Below, one piece after another: positions 18,470 through 27,729 of a stretch of 64,000 bases of DNA (its first letter is position 1; each line of letters begins with the position of its first letter). The stretch comes from Bin5 sp965218625 (GTDB lineage Bacteria; Chloroflexota; Anaerolineae; Caldilineales; Caldilineaceae), in contig CBDCLG010000015.1 of assembly GCA_965218625.1 (NCBI GenBank), positions 434,001 through 498,000 of the forward strand, in the 5' to 3' direction. Both the position numbers and the translations under genes were made by a program. The notes under the pieces were generated by a model. The model ran no database searches and was not told where the DNA came from. It worked only from the letters and a program-made list of their open reading frames with translations.

Positions 18470-19108
18470 CTACTGCGCGGCCGCGGCGCGCAACGCGTAT
18501 ACGGTGCCGTCTGAAGTGGCAACGTAGACGACACCATCCTCTACGGTCGGCCTATTGGCCGAGTCCTGGTGGAAATGGTAATACCACAATAGTTCCCCGC
18601 TGGCGGCATCCAAGCCATAGACAAGACCTTCTTCCGTGGCGACGTAGACCCATCCACCGGCGGCGGCTAATGCGGGGGGCGACCACCCGGTCTCCATTTC
18701 ATGAATCCACAGCAGCTCTCCGCTGGCGGCGTCGAGGGCCAGTACCCCCGCGTCCCCGGCAACGTAGACCACACCGTCGGCCACGACCAGTTTTCCATCG
18801 AGATCGTCTTCGGTCTCGAACCGCCAGCGCACTTCTCCGCTTTCGATTTCCAGCGCGTACACCTGCTTATACCCATAGACGTAAACTACACGCCCAGCCA
18901 CGACCGGAACTGACCTCATTGGTTCATCTGTCACTGTATGCCAGAGCAACTCCGGGCGCAGGTTGCCCACAGTCTCCAGGTCGCCGACAGGCTCTATCGT
19001 TGGCCAGGCCGGATCGTAGTTGGGGTCTCTGTAAGGGCCCAAGGCACAGCCGGCAGCGAACAGCGCGCTCGCCACAACGGTCAGCAGATACAACGACTTC
19101 AAACGCAT
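18470..19108 (-). CDS. PQQ-like beta-propeller repeat lipoprotein (short)
   Basis: 212 residues with a signal peptide and lipobox LFAAGC. The rest is four to five PQQ-like blades of ~40 residues, with the recurring pattern GVVYVA.D.GVLALDAASGELLW. That is fewer than the seven or eight blades of a closed propeller, so it may be a partial propeller or need a partner. The ATG has AGGGAGAAG upstream. Downstream in the same transcription unit as another propeller lipoprotein and the nuclease-domain protein. The function is unknown. No PQQ-dependent dehydrogenase residues are evident. Confidence 0.85.
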   Translation of the reverse strand: MRLKSLYLLTVVASALFAAGCALGPYRDPNYDPAWPTIEPVGDLETVGNLRPELLWHTVTDEPMRSVPVVAGRVVYVYGYKQVYALEIESGEVRWRFETEDDLDGKLVVADGVVYVAGDAGVLALDAASGELLWIHEMETGWSPPALAAAGGWVYVATEEGLVYGLDAASGELLWYYHFHQDSANRPTVEDGVVYVATSDGTVYALRAAAAQ

Positions 19109-19183
19109 GATCGAAAACTTCTCCCTTTCGGCCTATCGCATCGTCATTCCGAAAGGAATACGCGAGCCATTTTGCGCGGCCAC

Positions 19184-20242
19184 CTAATTCCTCGGCGCGC
19201 GGAATCCGTTCGCCTCGGCCTCCTCAATGGTGCAGAACCAGAGGTCGCCATCGCTCTCTTTCATATTGACGCGGTTGTAGGAGGACGATACGCCCTCCAC
19301 GTGATAGATCTTCGTATCGTTCCTCGTGTTCACATTGCCCTTGATGCTGCACGACGGGTCGGGCTGGCTCACGCAGCCCTGTGGGCAGGCAACCTGCGCG
19401 TTCTCTCCCGACCCCGTCCGGACCGGCGTCGGATGCGGCGCGGGCGTAGGCGTCGGGTCAAATGTGAGTGTACATGCCGACCACAGCCCCACGCCGGCCA
19501 GCAGCGCCTGCTCGGCCGCCGCCCGCGACATGTCGGCGTACTTGCCCGGGTTGCCGTAGTCGTTGTAGACCGCCAGCCCCTCCTCCAACAGACGCAGGTT
19601 CCACAACACGGCCCCCTCGTCCGTCTCCACCCAGACATAGGCGAGCACACGGTCGAACTGGTCGCGGCCCATCTCCTCGATCGCGACCCGCTGCCCCAGC
19701 AGCGTCTTGGTGAACGCCGACGCCTGCGCGCCGAAGCACTCCTCCGGCCGGTTGGGATGTACAGTCTCCGGCGTATCCACGTCCAGCAGCCGGATGCGCT
19801 CTTCCTCCCCGTCGTCAAAGCGCATAGTCAGCGTGTCGCCGTCCGCCACCCGAATCACCAGGCCCCAGACGGCCTCCTCCGGCACGGCCGGAAAGACGGT
19901 CACCTCTTTCGGTCTGACGACTGTTGGGGGAGGCTGCGTCGGCGTCGGCGTCGGCGTCGGCGTGATTGTCGCGGTGGGGGTTGGTGTCGGCGGGGGCGTG
20001 CACGTGGGCGCCGGAGGGCAGGCGGATTGGGGCGTATGCGTTGGCGCCGGCGTGCGCGAAACCGTCGCGGTGACTGTAACCGTTGACTCTACCTCTGTCG
20101 CCCGGTCCGCCGCCTGCGTAGAACGCAGCGGCGACAGTTGAACGCTGCCATCGCCGTCGCCCTGGCCGCCGAGCGCGAGACCGATCAGCACGCCGATCAG
20201 GACGAAAGCCGCGATGGCGATGATATTTCGAACTGTTTTCAA
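19184..20242 (-). CDS. Membrane-anchored thermonuclease (SNase)-domain protein
   Basis: About 352 residues. An N-terminal hydrophobic anchor (NIIAIAAFVLIGVLIGLALG) is followed by a long Thr/Pro-rich stalk encoded partly by a 6-bp microsatellite (19937-19960). Then comes a staphylococcal-nuclease-like domain: VIRVADGDTLTMRFDDGEEE, RIRLLDVDTPETVHPNR and DQFDRVLAYVWVE, with the Asp/Arg/Glu catalytic pattern recognisable. A second Pro-rich linker leads to a C-terminal Cys-containing module (SCSIKGNVNTRNDTKIYHVE, ending DLWFCTIEEAEANGFRAP) that often accompanies these nucleases. Likely an extracellular nuclease. The TTG at 20242 has GGAGG seven bases upstream; the frame itself begins at 20320 inside the upstream gene. 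Confidence 0.82.
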   Translation of the reverse strand: MKTVRNIIAIAAFVLIGVLIGLALGGQGDGDGSVQLSPLRSTQAADRATEVESTVTVTATVSRTPAPTHTPQSACPPAPTCTPPPTPTPTATITPTPTPTPTQPPPTVVRPKEVTVFPAVPEEAVWGLVIRVADGDTLTMRFDDGEEERIRLLDVDTPETVHPNRPEECFGAQASAFTKTLLGQRVAIEEMGRDQFDRVLAYVWVETDEGAVLWNLRLLEEGLAVYNDYGNPGKYADMSRAAAEQALLAGVGLWSACTLTFDPTPTPAPHPTPVRTGSGENAQVACPQGCVSQPDPSCSIKGNVNTRNDTKIYHVEGVSSSYNRVNMKESDGDLWFCTIEEAEANGFRAPRN

Positions 20243-20258
20243 AAACTCGACCTCCGAT

Positions 20259-21481
20259 TCATTTTTCTGGCTCGGCGACCTGTGGCGGCGGCGAGAGCGT
20301 GGTCGGCTCACCCGCGGCATTCAAAACGTGGACGTTTCCACTAGCGACGAAGTAGACCATGCCCCGCTCCACGCCCACGACGACGGGCGTGGAGTCTACA
20401 ATGACAGGAACTTCATAACGCCACCGCACGGCACCCGTGAGGGCGTCGAGCGCGTACACCTGACCATTGTGTACGCCGAGGTAGGCGACTCCGTCCGAGA
20501 TCAGGGGGGACGAATCCGCCCGACCACCCGCTTCAAAATCCCAACGAAACTCTCCGCTGACGGCATCCAGGCCGTAAACGCGGCCGGTCCTTGTAGCAAC
20601 AATGACCAAATCTGCGCTCACCTGAGGAGATGGGGCCAAGGGCGCATCTGCTTCGTATCGCCAGCGTAGCTCTCCGCTGACGGCGTCCAGCGCGTAGACG
20701 TCGTCAGAAGCAGCGACATAGAGCATCCCGTGCGATACCGTCGAATAGTAGGGCCAGTAGGGCCACGAGTCCGAATCGTAGTAGTGCCAGAGCTTCTTCC
20801 CGGTTGCGGCGTCCAGCGCAAGAATGTAGTCATCTGTATCGCCCACAAAAGTGGCGAATACAATACCGTCGCCAACTGCCGGCCCCCGTGCCTCCATCAC
20901 ATGCCGCATGGTCTTCCACTTCTGCCGACCATTTGCGGCTTTGCGGCCACCAACCTGATGCCTATGCCGGTAATGTTATAGATTACATCGTCGACCACGG
21001 TAAGTGAAGGTTCAAAGGCATCACCCAGGGCAGCCCAAGTACGCAAGAGCTTCTTTCCTGTCTGCGCGTCGAAACCGTAAAGATAGCCGTCCAAGGCATG
21101 GAAATATATGACCCCGTTTGCGGCAACCAAAGGGGAGTACACGGCAGAGTTGACCTGATGACACCAGATCAGATCGCCAGTGACGCCGTCCAGCGCATAT
21201 AAGCGGTCTTCATCGGAAATAGCGAATAGGATTCCACCATCAACTGTCGGGGGAGACTCTGTCTTGAATCTGGTTACCCAGGCAAGTGCAGGCTCACCGG
21301 GGACACCATTGCTGGATTCGACCTTCCTTGCCGCTCGTGAGCGCGCGGTATCATTTTCGCAAGGATACCCCATGTCCCGTGACGGGAGCGTCTCGTCCGG
21401 ACAACCGAACAGGAGAAACGAGATGCCGCAGAGTACACACAGAAATGCTTTGTGTCGGTTGTGCAGCTTCATGTGCGGCAT
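20259..21481 (-). CDS. PQQ-like beta-propeller lipoprotein, frameshifted
   Basis: Together about 408 residues. The N-terminal part (21481 to about 20935) carries a signal peptide with lipobox LLFGC and blades LYALDGVTGDLIW and LYGFDAQTGKKLL. The blade pattern resumes in another frame (ANGRQKWKTM, then ILALDAATGKKLWHYY) and continues to 20259. One missing base near 20935 would join the halves. The ATG at 21481 has AGGAG seven bases upstream. It lies between rimI and the nuclease-domain gene on the same strand. Authentic frameshift or sequence error cannot be told apart here. Confidence 0.75.
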
Positions 21482-21520
21482 TTGGCGGCTCCTGTTCGAG
21501 TTTCTCTTCCAGTTGTGCCT

Positions 21521-22162
21521 TTACTTCTCCTCCCCCGCGGGCGACTCCACCCCGCGAACCATCAACGCCGACAACCGCTCGAGCTGTTCCCGCAGCGGTT
21601 GCCACACGCGCTGCGTGTGCAGGTCCGCCAATTCCAGGATGCGCGCGTCCTCCTTGTCCGGGTAGTAGCGGCGGCGGTAGCCGACCTCGGCAAATTTCAG
21701 CTTGTGGTAGAGCCGCCGCGCGACTTCATTGCTGACGCGCACCTCCAGCGTGGCGGTCTGCGCGCCCTCCTCCCGGCCCAGCGCCAGCAGCGCCAGCAGC
21801 AGCCACTCCCCGATCGAGCGGCCGCGCCAGCCCGGCTGCACCGCAATCGTGACGATGTGCATCTCGACGCCAAAGCGCATGAAGCCGCCCTGCGCGATCA
21901 GCGCGGGCAAGGCGGGCGGATTGTTTCCGGGAACGGGGGAGACCTTGAGATAGCGGCTGCGGCGGTTGCGCGTCAGCTCACTGTGGTAGGTGGCAAGCGA
22001 CCAGGGAGAGGGGAAGCTGACCTTCTCAAGCGCCATCACCGCGGCCAGATCGGCCAGGGTCAGCGGACCGATTTCCAGTGCATAGATCGGCCGGGCCCCC
22101 TCGCGCTGGTCAGTGCCTCCATCGTAACCGGGCAGATTCGCCCTCTTTTCTGTCATGGACAT
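21521..22162 (-). CDS. rimI: Ribosomal-protein/peptide alanine N-acetyltransferase RimI-like
   Basis: A GNAT acetyltransferase of ~213 residues. The acetyl-CoA-binding segment is VTIAVQPGWRGRSIGEWLLL and the C-terminal substrate side is SNEVARRLYHKLKFAEVGYR, followed by RRYYPDKEDARIL. It immediately follows tsaB, the usual tsaB-rimI pairing, which supports the name. A ~40-residue C-terminal extension is not typical. Start: I use ATG at 22162. A TTG at 22213 overlaps the tsaB stop as TTGA and could couple translation, but the intervening codons resemble local intergenic repeat sequence. Confidence 0.85.
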   Translation of the reverse strand: MSMTEKRANLPGYDGGTDQREGARPIYALEIGPLTLADLAAVMALEKVSFPSPWSLATYHSELTRNRRSRYLKVSPVPGNNPPALPALIAQGGFMRFGVEMHIVTIAVQPGWRGRSIGEWLLLALLALGREEGAQTATLEVRVSNEVARRLYHKLKFAEVGYRRRYYPDKEDARILELADLHTQRVWQPLREQLERLSALMVRGVESPAGEEK

Positions 22163-22209
22163 GATAGTTGCTAAAGACAAGTAGCAATGCTGGCCACTGA
22201 CAACTGCTG

Positions 22210-22956
22210 TCAACGCGGGGGGAGCAGATAAAGAGGCTGCAAGGGCGTCGTCAGCGCGGGCGAACCGGCGCGCAGGTGGCGCAGCGCCAGCCGGGCCAGC
22301 GACTCGCCGCGCGTCGGCGTCAAGCCGAACTGAGCCGTAAAGGCGGCGCCGCGGCCATCAACCAGCAGATCGAATTCGGCGGCGGGATCGATGCAGCGCA
22401 CGTGGTGCAGGTCTTGCACAGCCTGGCGTAGGGCATCGCTCAGTTCGCCCACGAGCCAAACGGGGCAATCCTCCTTGCGCAGCGCGGCAGCAAGCACATC
22501 AACTTGCCCGGCGCGGTGCTCGGAAACAGGCGGCAGCCAGAGCGGGTCATTGACAGGCGCGAGCGCCCAGTTGAAACGGCCGCGTCCGGCCTGCAACAGC
22601 GGCCAGACCACTGCCCCCGTGGCCGCCGCCAGCGGCACAAAGCGGGCGGCAGTGACGCTCAACACGGGCAAGCCGACGACGCGCGGCGGCTGCGGCAGCC
22701 CCAGCACAATCCCCTTGACCGCGCTGACGCCGATGCGCACGCCGGTGAAGCTGCCCGGTCCGGTTGTGACGGCGACCGCGCCGACCGCGTCAACATGAAC
22801 GCCAGCCCGCTCCATCAACTGGGCGATCGCCGGCAGCGTTTCCTCGGTCTGGCGCCGCCGCGTGCGCCAGACGCGTTCCGCCAGCACAGAGTCGCGCGCG
22901 GGGTCGAACAGGGCTACCGTGCAGATCGAGGAGGCGACATCCAGTGCGAGCAGCAT
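22210..22956 (-). CDS. tsaB: tRNA N6-threonylcarbamoyladenosine biosynthesis protein TsaB
   Basis: A 248-residue ASKHA-fold partner of TsaD in the t6A37 tRNA modification complex. Signature LLALDVASSICTVALFDP at the N-terminus and VTTGPGSFTGVRIGVSAVKG at about 64-83. The C-terminal half is divergent, as usual for TsaB. First gene of a minus-strand unit continuing into rimI and probably the propeller and nuclease genes. tsaD and tsaE are not in the window. Confidence 0.92.
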   Translation of the reverse strand: MLLALDVASSICTVALFDPARDSVLAERVWRTRRRQTEETLPAIAQLMERAGVHVDAVGAVAVTTGPGSFTGVRIGVSAVKGIVLGLPQPPRVVGLPVLSVTAARFVPLAAATGAVVWPLLQAGRGRFNWALAPVNDPLWLPPVSEHRAGQVDVLAAALRKEDCPVWLVGELSDALRQAVQDLHHVRCIDPAAEFDLLVDGRGAAFTAQFGLTPTRGESLARLALRHLRAGSPALTTPLQPLYLLPPR

Positions 22957-23076
22957 ACTTCAGTGGTTAGTGGCCAGTGGCTAGTGGTCGGTGACCAGCG
23001 AAAGCGGAAACTCACGGAATGACCGGAAAGCTGATCTGTGGCCGATGACAAGCGGTCGGAGACAAGTGGTCGGCGG
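22957..23076. repeat. Degenerate GTGG-type short repeats between aldolase and tsaB
   Basis: Sequence such as CAGTGGTTAGTGGCCAGTGG continues as TGGTCGGTGACCAGCG and, about 50 bases on, AAGTGGTCGGCGGTCAG. The same flavour of repeat occurs at 2765-2835 (GGCCGGCGGTCGGTGGCTGG) and as a 7-bp array at 29694. They look like a genome-specific intergenic repeat with no gene content. Confidence 0.6.
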
Positions 23077-24492
23077 TCAGTCGGCCAGCCCTTCATCGTC
23101 GCCTGCGCCGCGGGTGAGAACGGGCATCCGCTTGTGATGGGCAACAGGCGTGACGATCCGGTCCACCAACCGTCGAGTGCTGGCGACATTCAGCTTTTCG
23201 TAGAAAAAGGCGTAGTGGTCCTCGACCGCGGCAAAAATCGCCTCTGCCTGCCTGGGCGGCAGCGTCCACAACTCCGGCTTGAAGGGCCCCAGCGCCTTCT
23301 TGCGCGTCTTCATTTGGAAGACCAGGTCGGTATCGCTGGCGCCGCGTTCGTCGGCGTGGTGGACGTCCAGATGGGCGTGCATTTCGGCGCGCAGCGGCTC
23401 GGGAAAGCCGGGGTGATCGAAGAAGGTGTTCATAAAGCCGGTGGCCAGATGAATTTCGATCGTCTGCGTCTCGGGAAACTTGCTGAACAGCTCGGCCGGC
23501 AGCGTGCTTGCGCCGTGCTGGACCGCGCCGCCGGAGCCGTGGAAGCGGGCGCGCTCGCCCAGGTCGCGCAGCGTGTCGAAGTCGACCGCGACGTCGGCCT
23601 GGCTGCCGTCGGGCAACAGGATGCCGCCGTGCGTGGTGCCGGTGGCCACGCTGATTTTGCTGAGACCGGCATAGTCGCCCAGCTCGGCCAGGGCGGCCTT
23701 GTAGCCGTGGACGTAGGCGTCCAGCTCGGGCACGGTCGAGTTCTTTTCGCCGACCTCGCCGATCTCGCCGCCAAGGCTGATGGTGACGCCTTCCGGCTCC
23801 AGGTCGCGGATGAACTTGGTGAGCTGGGCCGAACGCATGTAGTTCTCATGTTGCTGCGCGTCAAGCGAGGGGGGATCGAGCGTGACGAGCGTGCTCGTGT
23901 CGATGTCGATGTTCCAGTAACCGGCCGCCACCGCCCTTTTGGCCAGCGCCTTCACCTCGTTCAGCGCCGAGTCCGGGTCGCTCCTGTACTTTTTGCCGTC
24001 GACCTGAAAATGGTCGCCCTGGATGAAGATCGGGCCGCTGTAGCCCTCTTTGATCGCCGCGGCGATGAGGACGGTTGCGAACTCGGCCGGCTCCTGGAAG
24101 GTGTAGCCCATTTCGCTGCGGGCGATCTCGAAAATGAAGGCGCCTGTCCGTGTGCGCTGCGCGGCGCGGTAGGCGGCGCGGCCGGCATCATAGGTGGCGA
24201 AACGCATATTCATCGCCGGAACGGTGCGATTCGACCAGGCGTCCGCGGCCCTCGCCATATAGAGCTCGTGGATACTGGCCGGGCGCGCGCCCATCAACTG
24301 GCCGAGTTCCCTGATCAGCCAGCTGCTCAACGCTTTCACCGGCAATGTGCCGAAGACCGCATCGCGCACGAGTGTGTCAATGTGAACGGCGCGCATCCTT
24401 TCTGAGTCGAGCAGGTCGACGCGCCCGCGGTCGTCGATGCCAACCGCCGCTTTCAGATCGCGGCGCATTTCGTGGACAGATTCGTGTATCAC
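23077..24492 (-). CDS. Class II fructose/ketose-bisphosphate aldolase family protein
   Basis: A 471-residue TIM-barrel aldolase of the class II (zinc) type, longer than typical FbaA (~350). Metal and substrate motifs visible in order are IFIQGDHFQVDGKKY, LGGEIGEVGEKNSTVPEL (GEIG glutamate), KISVATGTTHGGIL (GTxHG) and RFHGSGGAVQHG (HGxSG). An N-terminal extension (about 1-130) and a C-terminal ~90 residues with many His/Arg lie outside the core. Expected reaction: reversible aldol cleavage of a ketose bisphosphate. The exact sugar is not readable. Divergent from endonuclease IV. Confidence 0.85.
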   Translation of the reverse strand: MIHESVHEMRRDLKAAVGIDDRGRVDLLDSERMRAVHIDTLVRDAVFGTLPVKALSSWLIRELGQLMGARPASIHELYMARAADAWSNRTVPAMNMRFATYDAGRAAYRAAQRTRTGAFIFEIARSEMGYTFQEPAEFATVLIAAAIKEGYSGPIFIQGDHFQVDGKKYRSDPDSALNEVKALAKRAVAAGYWNIDIDTSTLVTLDPPSLDAQQHENYMRSAQLTKFIRDLEPEGVTISLGGEIGEVGEKNSTVPELDAYVHGYKAALAELGDYAGLSKISVATGTTHGGILLPDGSQADVAVDFDTLRDLGERARFHGSGGAVQHGASTLPAELFSKFPETQTIEIHLATGFMNTFFDHPGFPEPLRAEMHAHLDVHHADERGASDTDLVFQMKTRKKALGPFKPELWTLPPRQAEAIFAAVEDHYAFFYEKLNVASTRRLVDRIVTPVAHHKRMPVLTRGAGDDEGLAD

Positions 24493-24688
24493 GCTCGTTC
24501 CTCTCGGACCATTTTGGCGGGATTCGTCACCGTCGGACGGGTTGCAACGCGGGGCGCGCTCCCCGCCGCTTCTTTGACCGCCATTCGGTCCATTGGGTAG
24601 AATAGCAGAAAGCGGTCAGGGTAGACAAAGTGGGCTGCGCGTACCGGTGGGCGGGCAGCCATTTCATTCTTATGAGCGGAGGCACTCG

Positions 24689-25585
24689 ATGTCAGGACTG
24701 AGACTGGGCGCACACATGTCGATCGCCGGTGGGGTGAGCAACGCGCTGGATGCGGCCGAGGCCGCGCACAGCAACGCGGTGCAGGTCTTCATGAAGAGCA
24801 ACCGCCAGTGGAAAGGCCCGGAAGTGAAAGAACAGGATGTCTCGCGCTGGAATACGCAGATGCCGGCCAGCGGGGTCGCCTACGCGGTCAGCCACGCTTC
24901 CTATCTCATCAACCTGGCCTCGCCCAAAGATGACCTGTGGGAGAAGAGCGTCGCCGCGTTCGCGGATGAGCTGCAGCGGGCGCACGCCTACGGCATCGGC
25001 CACGTGGTGCTGCATCCGGGCGCGCACACCGGCAGCGGCGAGGAGGCCGGGCTGCAACGGATTGCGGACGCGCTCAACCGCATCCACGCGCAGCTGCCCG
25101 ATTGCGCTGACGCGATCACGCTGCTGGAGCTGATGGCGGGGCAGGGGACCACACTGGGCTATACCTTCGCGCAGCTGGCGCAGATCATCGCGCTGGTGGA
25201 AGAGAAGGAGCGGGTGGGCGTCTGCCTCGACACCTGCCACGCGCTGGCCGCGGGCTACGATTTTCGCACCGAAGAGGGCTACGAAGCGATGATGACGGAA
25301 CTTGAGGAGACGGTCGGCATCGAGAGCGTGGGCTGCTGGCACTTCAACGACAGCGCCAACGACCACGGCAGCCGCAAGGACAGGCATGCGCACATCGGCG
25401 ATGGCTTCGTCGGCGCGGAAGGCTTCCGCCACATCCTCAACGATATACGCTGGGACGGCGTTCCGATGCTGCTGGAGACGCCCAAGAAAGAGGATGGCGA
25501 CGGCAAGGACTTGATGAACCTGCGCGCCCTTGCCGCCCTGGTGGTCGATGCAAGCCGCCTGCCGGCAGGTCTGCGGCCAAAGTAA
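24689..25585 (+). CDS. nfo: Endonuclease IV (AP endonuclease)
   Basis: A 298-residue zinc-dependent apurinic/apyrimidinic endonuclease of the xylose-isomerase-like TIM-barrel fold. It acts in base excision repair. Family motifs are LGAHMSIAGGVSNALDAAE, VVLHPGAHTGSGEEAGL, VGVCLDTCHALAAGYDF, HFNDSANDHGSRKDRHAHIG and MLLETPKKEDG, which provide the His, Glu and Asp zinc ligands. The start ATG (24689) has GGAGG six bases upstream. A longer frame back to 24593 is not family-like. Confidence 0.95.
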   Translation: MSGLRLGAHMSIAGGVSNALDAAEAAHSNAVQVFMKSNRQWKGPEVKEQDVSRWNTQMPASGVAYAVSHASYLINLASPKDDLWEKSVAAFADELQRAHAYGIGHVVLHPGAHTGSGEEAGLQRIADALNRIHAQLPDCADAITLLELMAGQGTTLGYTFAQLAQIIALVEEKERVGVCLDTCHALAAGYDFRTEEGYEAMMTELEETVGIESVGCWHFNDSANDHGSRKDRHAHIGDGFVGAEGFRHILNDIRWDGVPMLLETPKKEDGDGKDLMNLRALAALVVDASRLPAGLRPK

Positions 25586-25653
25586 ACTCCTGTCCGCCAC
25601 TCCCCTGACCTGTGCACAAGCGACCGAACAGTTGAAACCGGCAACTGCCGTCG

Positions 25654-27618
25654 TCACCAGTTCAACGACAACAGACGCAGCAGCTCGGCCGGAGACGTCG
25701 AGCCGCGCATGCGCACGCGCTTCAGCTGGAAGAGATTGCCGGTCGTATGGGTGGCGCCGCCGGCGATTGTCACGCCGCCCCAGTAGCCGGCGCTCTCGAA
25801 AATACGGATCGTGCTGTTGTCGTAGCGCCCGAAGGGGTAGGTGACGAATCGGGGGCGCACGCCCAGCTCGTATTCGATTGTCTCGGCGCTGCCCAGCGCC
25901 TGCCAGACAAGGTAACTGTCGGTGCGGTTGCGCAAGCTGGCATGGTTGCGCCCGTGGGACTCGATGAACATGCCGGCGGCCTGCATCTCGCGCGCCATGT
26001 CCCACGACATATAGATTGGGTTCTGCGCGTCGATATAGTCGGTCACAACGAAAAACATCGCCGTCATGCCGAACTCCTGCAGCAGGGGAAATGCGTTCCG
26101 GTAGTTGTCGCGATAGCCGTCGTCGAAGGTGAGTATGATCGGCTTCTCGGGCAGGGGCGTGCCCTGGTTGAGATGTTCGACGAGATCATACATGCTGATG
26201 GTGGTGTAACCGGCGTCGGCGAGGGTCTGAAGATGGCTTCTGAACAGGTCAGGGGCGACCGACAAGTCTCGCCGGTAGATGTCTGAGCCGGGTGGGGGCG
26301 CGCTGACGTAATGATACATCAGGACCGGCACGCGCGCTTTGCGAATGAGTCCGTCGGGCACGGGCGGCGGCTGCGCGACGATGGGCCTCGTCTGCGGCGT
26401 TGGCGTTGACTGCAGGCCGTTGTGAATGCCGGGAAGCCTGAGAACAGTCTCGCTGTTGAAGACGGCCGGCAGCATGAGCACTGTCGGCTCCCGCTCCTCA
26501 GCCGTATCCTCTTCGCTTGTCTGGGCCAGAATCCAGTCGTAATATTGGCTGACACGGGTGTAGACGCCGTAGAACTCGGGCCGCGCGCAGCCGATGCCGA
26601 AGCTGACTATCCCGGCCAGTTGCCAGCCGCCGTCGCCGTCCGCCACGATAAGGGGGCTGCCGCTGTCGCCGTGGCAGGCATCTTTGCCCCCTTCGCTGTA
26701 ACCGGCGCATAGAAGATTCTCGTTGATCATTCTGCCCATCGCGTCGACGCAATCTTCCTCCGACACTATCGGCAGCTCCACCTGTTGCAGGTCGTAGGAG
26801 AGGAGGCCTTCGGCGCTGTCTTCGGAGAGCGCGCCCCATCCGATCACGGTCGACAGGGTATCCGGCGCGGCCAGGTCCAGGTTTTCGGGCGACAGGAAAG
26901 CGACCTGTTCGGCCTCTGCCGGCTGCGTTAGGTGCAGCAGGGCGAGGTCGTGGGCAAAATCGTGGGCAAAGTCAAAACCGTAGCTGGGGTGGAGGAGAAT
27001 GCGGTCGACCTCGAACCGGTGGCCCTGTCCGCTGCCGAGCCTGTGGACGCCGACGGTCACAGTGAGCTGACCGGGCGCGGCATTGACGAAGCAGTGCGCG
27101 GCGGTCAGCACCCAGCTGGGAGCGACGAGCGAGCCGCCGCAGAAGATGTAGGAGTCTGGTTCGGTGAAGGCGCGGATGGCGACAATCCACGGCCAGGCGT
27201 CGGACGCGGCGGTCTCCCCGCCAACGATCTGTCCCTGAAGCCCTGCGGACGGCAGAGGAGTGGCCGTCGCGGAGGCTGTTTCACCCGATTGCGCGTTCTC
27301 ATCAACGCTCGCTGTGATCGCCGCTTCGAGAGTGGCGGCGATTTCAGCCTCTTTGGGAGAACCGGAATCCGGTGTTGCCGTCGCTTCGGGAGCGGAAGCT
27401 TGCGCTGAACGCGGCTCTCCCGCGGAGACCACCGGTTCATGCGGAAAAACCTGATTGAACAGGTGCAGCAGGGCCAGCAGCAGCATGCTGAACAGGATGC
27501 TGGAGGTCCATTTCGGGAGCAATTTGCGGCGGGCGGCAGCACGAAATGCGCCCCTGCCGGAGAGGGGCGCAGACGAACCGGACGTTTGCGAAGCTGGCCG
27601 ACGAGCACGCCATTTCAT
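25654..27618 (-). CDS. Membrane-anchored trypsin-like protease fused to polysaccharide deacetylase
   Basis: 654 residues. An N-terminal basic segment and one membrane anchor (SSILFSMLLLALLHLFNQVF, about 39-58) are followed by an Ala/Thr/Ser-rich stalk. A complete S1 protease domain begins at IVGGETAASD (131). Its catalytic triad is His175 in LTAAHC, Asp224 in AHDLALLHL and Ser319 in DACHGDSGSPL. After a Pro-rich linker (about 375-430) comes a NodB-type deacetylase domain with VPVLMYHYVSAPP, ILTFDDGYRDNYRNAF (497-512) and SHGRNH (554-559). Both catalytic sets look intact. The combination is unusual. It probably acts outside the cell on protein and N-acetylated glycan. No RBS-based reason to change the start. 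Confidence 0.9.
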   Translation of the reverse strand: MKWRARRPASQTSGSSAPLSGRGAFRAAARRKLLPKWTSSILFSMLLLALLHLFNQVFPHEPVVSAGEPRSAQASAPEATATPDSGSPKEAEIAATLEAAITASVDENAQSGETASATATPLPSAGLQGQIVGGETAASDAWPWIVAIRAFTEPDSYIFCGGSLVAPSWVLTAAHCFVNAAPGQLTVTVGVHRLGSGQGHRFEVDRILLHPSYGFDFAHDFAHDLALLHLTQPAEAEQVAFLSPENLDLAAPDTLSTVIGWGALSEDSAEGLLSYDLQQVELPIVSEEDCVDAMGRMINENLLCAGYSEGGKDACHGDSGSPLIVADGDGGWQLAGIVSFGIGCARPEFYGVYTRVSQYYDWILAQTSEEDTAEEREPTVLMLPAVFNSETVLRLPGIHNGLQSTPTPQTRPIVAQPPPVPDGLIRKARVPVLMYHYVSAPPPGSDIYRRDLSVAPDLFRSHLQTLADAGYTTISMYDLVEHLNQGTPLPEKPIILTFDDGYRDNYRNAFPLLQEFGMTAMFFVVTDYIDAQNPIYMSWDMAREMQAAGMFIESHGRNHASLRNRTDSYLVWQALGSAETIEYELGVRPRFVTYPFGRYDNSTIRIFESAGYWGGVTIAGGATHTTGNLFQLKRVRMRGSTSPAELLRLLSLNW

Positions 27619-27659
27619 GGCGGCATTTTAGCAGACCGGATTGGGAGCGGCAAAAAAGG

Positions 27660-27687
27660 TTGATAATTTTGCTGCGACGCGTATAAT
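27660..27687 (+). promoter_or_regulatory. Sigma-70 promoter of the Crp/Fnr regulator gene
   Basis: TTGATA (27660-27665), a 16-base spacer and a perfect TATAAT (27682-27687), 42 bases before the start codon. Confidence 0.8.
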
Positions 27688-27729
27688 TATGGTTCCACTC
27701 ACAATTGAAATCAGTCACAGAGACGCAAA

